Of a stretch of DNA of 6,545 bases, positions 3,858-6,545 are shown in pieces. The translations under genes and the position numbers were made by a program. How positions within the stretch are numbered: position 1 is the stretch's first letter; each line of letters begins with the position of its first letter. Below the pieces are notes generated by a model, which saw nothing but the letters and a program-made list of their open reading frames with translations, searched no databases and was not told where the DNA came from. Source of the DNA: Candidatus Omnitrophota bacterium (GTDB lineage: Bacteria > Omnitrophota > Gorgyraeia > Gygaellales > Profunditerraquicolaceae); assembly GCA_028717985.1 (NCBI GenBank), contig JAQUMS010000072.1, positions 1 through 6,545 of the forward strand, read 5' to 3'.

Positions 3858-4748
3858 ATGTCCGATATTTCAAATAAAACAGATTCAGTAATATCCACAT
3901 CCGCGGGGGAATTTGCCGTCAGGGATTTCGGCGGCATCGGACCTGATATTGTGCTTATCCATGGGACTGGTCATAACCTGGAGGTGTGGGGTCCGGCGGC
4001 GGCATTATTACGAGAACGGTTTCATGTAGTGGCTTTTGATATGCGGGGGCATGGCCAGACGCCGGTTGATTCAACTGATTCCGAAGAGTATTGGAAAGAT
4101 ATCGGCGTTATAATCAAAGCGTTAAATTTACAGTCTCCTGTTCTTGTCGGCCATTCTACCGGAGGATATGCGGTGACGGCGTATGCCGCTTTTGGAGGGG
4201 ATTGTTCCGCCGTGGTTATCGCGGATGGATTTGTTTTGGATGACCGTAAGTCTCCTGAAGGTTCTCACGCCTGGGATATTCCGGAACAGCAATTATGGGA
4301 TATGTTCCGTTACGGGTGGGTGGCGGATCAGGATGCGATGGAACAATATATCACTGAAGTTTGTGCTCACGCGGCAACTGATTGGCTGAATAAAGGTGTT
4401 GCCCCTGAGTTGATTGCGGCGTTTACGCGCAGGTCATTTTTCCGCAAGGGCGATCAGTGGCTGAGGCGTCCGACGATGGACGAACTTAAAATTGTCGGCA
4501 AACCTGATCCTGCGAGGTCTATTTATCCCTCAGTAGACGTGTATGACCGTGTCCATGTTCCTATTGGTTTTATTTTTGCGGGAGATGGTCTGTACAAAGG
4601 CCGCGGACATGAAGTCCAGGCTGTGGCGGCTCTGTCAAAAAACAGGATCTTTTCTGAAGTAGACTGCGGCCATAATCTCCATATGCTTTATCCCAATAAG
4701 ATCAGGGAAATAATCGAAAGCCTTTCTTTACTTTTTAACCCATTCTGA
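3858..4748 (+). CDS. Alpha/beta hydrolase
   Basis: This is a 296-residue alpha/beta-hydrolase-fold enzyme, probably cytoplasmic, with no signal peptide. The oxyanion-hole motif is HGTGHN (35-40), followed by FDMRGHGQT (60-68). The nucleophile elbow GHSTGG puts Ser at 100. The likely acid is Asp243 in FIFAGDG, and the catalytic His is 272 in CGHNLHMLYP. A cap region fills about 130-215. The full triad argues for an active esterase, lipase or C-C hydrolase, but the substrate cannot be read from sequence. Start ATG 3858 has only a weak GGGG-containing site (3846-3849) and lies 15 bases after the PAS stop, so translational coupling is plausible. The pairing of PAS proteins with an alpha/beta hydrolase recalls Bacillus RsbP-RsbQ; that comparison is inference. 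Confidence 0.9.
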   Translation: MSDISNKTDSVISTSAGEFAVRDFGGIGPDIVLIHGTGHNLEVWGPAAALLRERFHVVAFDMRGHGQTPVDSTDSEEYWKDIGVIIKALNLQSPVLVGHSTGGYAVTAYAAFGGDCSAVVIADGFVLDDRKSPEGSHAWDIPEQQLWDMFRYGWVADQDAMEQYITEVCAHAATDWLNKGVAPELIAAFTRRSFFRKGDQWLRRPTMDELKIVGKPDPARSIYPSVDVYDRVHVPIGFIFAGDGLYKGRGHEVQAVAALSKNRIFSEVDCGHNLHMLYPNKIREIIESLSLLFNPF

Positions 4749-4754
4749 TATAAT
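4727..4754 (+). promoter_or_regulatory. Extended -10 promoter overlapping the hydrolase stop codon
   Basis: TATAAT (4749-4754) is preceded by TGA (4746-4748), which is both the hydrolase stop codon and the TGn extension of the -10 box. TTTACT (4727-4732) serves as a weak -35 with a 16-base spacer. The start would fall near 4761, giving the ABC-F gene its own leader of about 60 bases. Confidence 0.6.
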
Positions 4755-4771
4755 AAATATCCTTTCTAGAG

Positions 4772-4789
4772 TCCCTTCTAAAGCAGGGA
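4772..4789 (+). promoter_or_regulatory. Small hairpin in the ABC-F leader
   Basis: TCCCT (4772-4776) pairs with AGGGA (4785-4789) around an 8-base loop. Some ABC-F genes are controlled by leader attenuation, but this stem is short and has no T-run or visible leader peptide, so a regulatory role is only a possibility. Confidence 0.25.
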
Positions 4790-4821
4790 AACAACCGAAA
4801 GATAAAAGTTAAGGTTAGAAT

Positions 4822-6447
4822 ATGATTTCAGTCAATAACGTATCATTACAATACGGTCAGCGTAGGCTTTTTACCGATGTTAACATCATTTTTTCGGCAG
4901 GCAACTGCTATGGTTTGATCGGGGCTAACGGTTCGGGTAAATCCACCTTTTTAAAGATCCTGTCGGGTGAAATTGAACCAAGTACCGGGAATATTGACGT
5001 GGCTCCCGGAAAAAGGATCTCGGTTTTAAAACAGAACCAGTTCGCTTTTGATGAATACCCTGTGTTGACTACGGTTATCATGGGATACAAAAAGCTCTAT
5101 GAGATCATAACAGAAAAGGACGCGGTGTACGCCAAGCATCCTTTTACCGATGCCGATGGGATACGCGCTTCGGAACTTGAAACGGAATTTTCCGAAATGG
5201 ACGGATGGAGCGCTGAAGCCGGCGCGGCTAAACTGTTAAGCGACCTCGGTATTGAGGAATCCCTGCATACCGTGCAAATGAAACAGCTTGAAGCCGGGCA
5301 GAAGGTGCGTGTACTATTGGCGCAGGCTTTGTTCGGTAATCCTGATATTCTTCTGCTTGACGAACCTACCAATCATCTGGATGTTGAATCGTGCATGTGG
5401 CTGGAGGAATTTCTGTGTGATTTTGAGAATACTGCCATTGTTGTTTCCCATGACCGGCATTTTCTTGATAAAGTCTGTACGCATATCGCGGATATTGATT
5501 ACGGAAAAATTAAATTATACGGCGGGAATTATTCTTTTTGGTCTGAATCAAGCCAGCTTGCCGCGCGCCAGCGGAGCGAAGCGAATAAAAAAATAGAGGA
5601 ACAGCGCAAAGAATTGAAAGAATTCATTATGCGTTTTGCCAACAACGCTTCCAAGTCCCGGCAGGCGACCAGCCGTAAAAAGATCCTTGAAAAACTTACC
5701 ATAGACGATATAGGCCCGTCGTCCCGCAAGTATCCGTATATAAATTTCGAACAGGAGCGGGAGGCAGGCAATGATCTGGTGCACATAAACGGTTTATCCA
5801 AGTCGATTGACGGGCAGGTCATGTTTGAGCGGTTGAATATTACCGTTCATAAAGGAGATAAGATCGCATTTGTCGGGCCCAACGATCTTGCCAAGACCAC
5901 GCTTTTTCAGATCCTGATGAATGAGCTTCAGGCGGATGACGGCAATTTTAAATGGGGTTTTTCAACAACCACCGCCTATTATCCCCGGGATAATGCCGCG
6001 TTTTTTAATTCTGATTTGAGCGTTATTGATTGGCTGAGGCAGTATTCCAAGATCACCGATCAGGAATTTATCCGTTCTTTTCTTGCCCGCCTGCTTTTTA
6101 CCGGCGAAGAGTCTTCAAAGCCGGTGAATGTTTTGTCCGGAGGCGAAAAAGCCAAGTGCATGTTCGCCCGTATGATGGTTACTCAGCCTAATGTTCTTAT
6201 TTTGGATGAACCGACCAATCACCTTGATCTTGAAGCGATCACATCGTTGAACAGGGGATTGGAGAAGTTTAAGGGGACAATGTTGTTTTCTTCCCATGAT
6301 CATCAATTGGTCCAGACCGTGGCAAACCGCATCATAGAAATTACTCCCAAAGGGTATATTGACCGCATCAGTATGACTTTTGATGAATATCTTGAAAATG
6401 AACAAATAAAACAGCAGCGCCACGAATTATACGCGGCAACAGTATAG
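4822..6447 (+). CDS. ABC-F family ATPase, YkpA/YbiT type
   Basis: This 541-residue soluble protein has two ATP-binding cassettes and no membrane domain, as in ABC-F proteins, which act on the ribosome near the E site and P-site tRNA. Cassette 1 has Walker A GANGSGKS (34-41), Walker B ILLLDE (176-181) with catalytic Glu181, and switch His210. The linker (about 240-315) carries the conserved NASKSRQATSRKK. Cassette 2 has signature LSGGE (438-442), Walker B VLILDE (458-463) and switch His492. The sequence and length fit the YbiT (E. coli) and YkpA (B. subtilis) group. Two sites are divergent: the cassette 1 signature reads LEAGQ (156-160) instead of LSGGQ, and the cassette 2 Walker A is GPNDLAKT (352-359), missing two glycines but keeping Lys358. 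YkpA, as I recall it, has similar changes. A weak AAGG (4811-4814) precedes ATG 4822. Target specificity, resistance versus housekeeping, cannot be told. Confidence 0.93.
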   Translation: MISVNNVSLQYGQRRLFTDVNIIFSAGNCYGLIGANGSGKSTFLKILSGEIEPSTGNIDVAPGKRISVLKQNQFAFDEYPVLTTVIMGYKKLYEIITEKDAVYAKHPFTDADGIRASELETEFSEMDGWSAEAGAAKLLSDLGIEESLHTVQMKQLEAGQKVRVLLAQALFGNPDILLLDEPTNHLDVESCMWLEEFLCDFENTAIVVSHDRHFLDKVCTHIADIDYGKIKLYGGNYSFWSESSQLAARQRSEANKKIEEQRKELKEFIMRFANNASKSRQATSRKKILEKLTIDDIGPSSRKYPYINFEQEREAGNDLVHINGLSKSIDGQVMFERLNITVHKGDKIAFVGPNDLAKTTLFQILMNELQADDGNFKWGFSTTTAYYPRDNAAFFNSDLSVIDWLRQYSKITDQEFIRSFLARLLFTGEESSKPVNVLSGGEKAKCMFARMMVTQPNVLILDEPTNHLDLEAITSLNRGLEKFKGTMLFSSHDHQLVQTVANRIIEITPKGYIDRISMTFDEYLENEQIKQQRHELYAATV

Positions 6448-6487
6448 GTCCATCAATCACGGTCAACGGCCCGCAGGTATTTCTGCC

Positions 6488-6545
6488 ATGAAATCAAAAG
6501 TGCTCTTGTTTAATCTTCCTCCCGCGGGAGGGAATCTGTATCCTG
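6488..6545 (+). CDS. N-terminus of a probable B12-binding radical SAM protein, 3'-partial
   Basis: An open frame from ATG 6488 runs off the right edge after 19 codons: MKSKVLLFNLPPAGGNLYP. A start of the form K-V-L-L-x-N-x-P-P followed by GNLYP is typical of the cobalamin-binding domain that opens many radical SAM proteins. No cysteine cluster can be seen because only the N-terminus is present. A weak AGG lies about 10 bases upstream. The gap of 40 bases after the ABC-F stop holds no clear terminator, so read-through is possible. The family call rests on this short stretch alone. Confidence 0.5.
   Translation, partial: MKSKVLLFNLPPAGGNLYP

Noticed and set aside
4183..4389. Overlapping plus-strand frame of 68 codons inside the hydrolase gene
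   Set aside because: The hydrolase frame carries the catalytic motifs and conserved fold; this frame is a shadow.
6518..6531. Perfect 14-bp palindrome CCTCCCGCGGGAGG
   Set aside because: It lies within the coding frame for LPPAGG of the last gene, where the motif explains the sequence.

Overview
The window looks like chromosomal DNA from an uncultured, moderately AT-rich, probably Gram-negative bacterium. No gene is diagnostic. The mix of an HtrA-like protease fragment, an isoprenylcysteine-methyltransferase-type membrane enzyme, stand-alone PAS proteins, a YkpA/YbiT-type ABC-F ATPase and the start of a probable cobalamin-binding radical SAM protein would suit a deep-branching lineage such as Omnitrophota, but that is a guess. 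All recognised genes lie on the + strand. I see no transposase, CRISPR array or phage gene.

Layout: (1) 2-655, the 3' part of a trypsin-like (S1C) protease gene that starts before the window. (2) 656-1029, a gene-free stretch with several strong hairpins. (3) 1030-1118, tRNA-Ser(GGA). (4) 1119-1550, a gene-free stretch holding an array of diverged, structured repeats. Related hairpins recur there with paired base changes that keep the stems, as expected for structured RNA. (5) 1551-2297, a membrane methyltransferase. (6) 2298-2630, a spacer with a terminator-like hairpin pointing left (no left-pointing gene is visible) and two promoter-like sites pointing right. (7) 2631-4748, a likely operon of two duplicated PAS-only proteins and an alpha/beta hydrolase. 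(8) 4749-4821, a short leader with its own extended -10 promoter overlapping the hydrolase stop codon. (9) 4822-6447, an ABC-F translation-factor-type ATPase. (10) 6488-6545, the first 19 codons of a probable B12-binding radical SAM protein.

How it may work together: the PAS-PAS-hydrolase unit recalls the RsbQ-RsbP arrangement, in which an alpha/beta hydrolase feeds a PAS sensor, but no output domain is encoded here, so any output partner must lie elsewhere. The ABC-F gene probably acts independently at the ribosome. The two things most worth a second look are the repeat array beside the tRNA and the PAS/hydrolase module.
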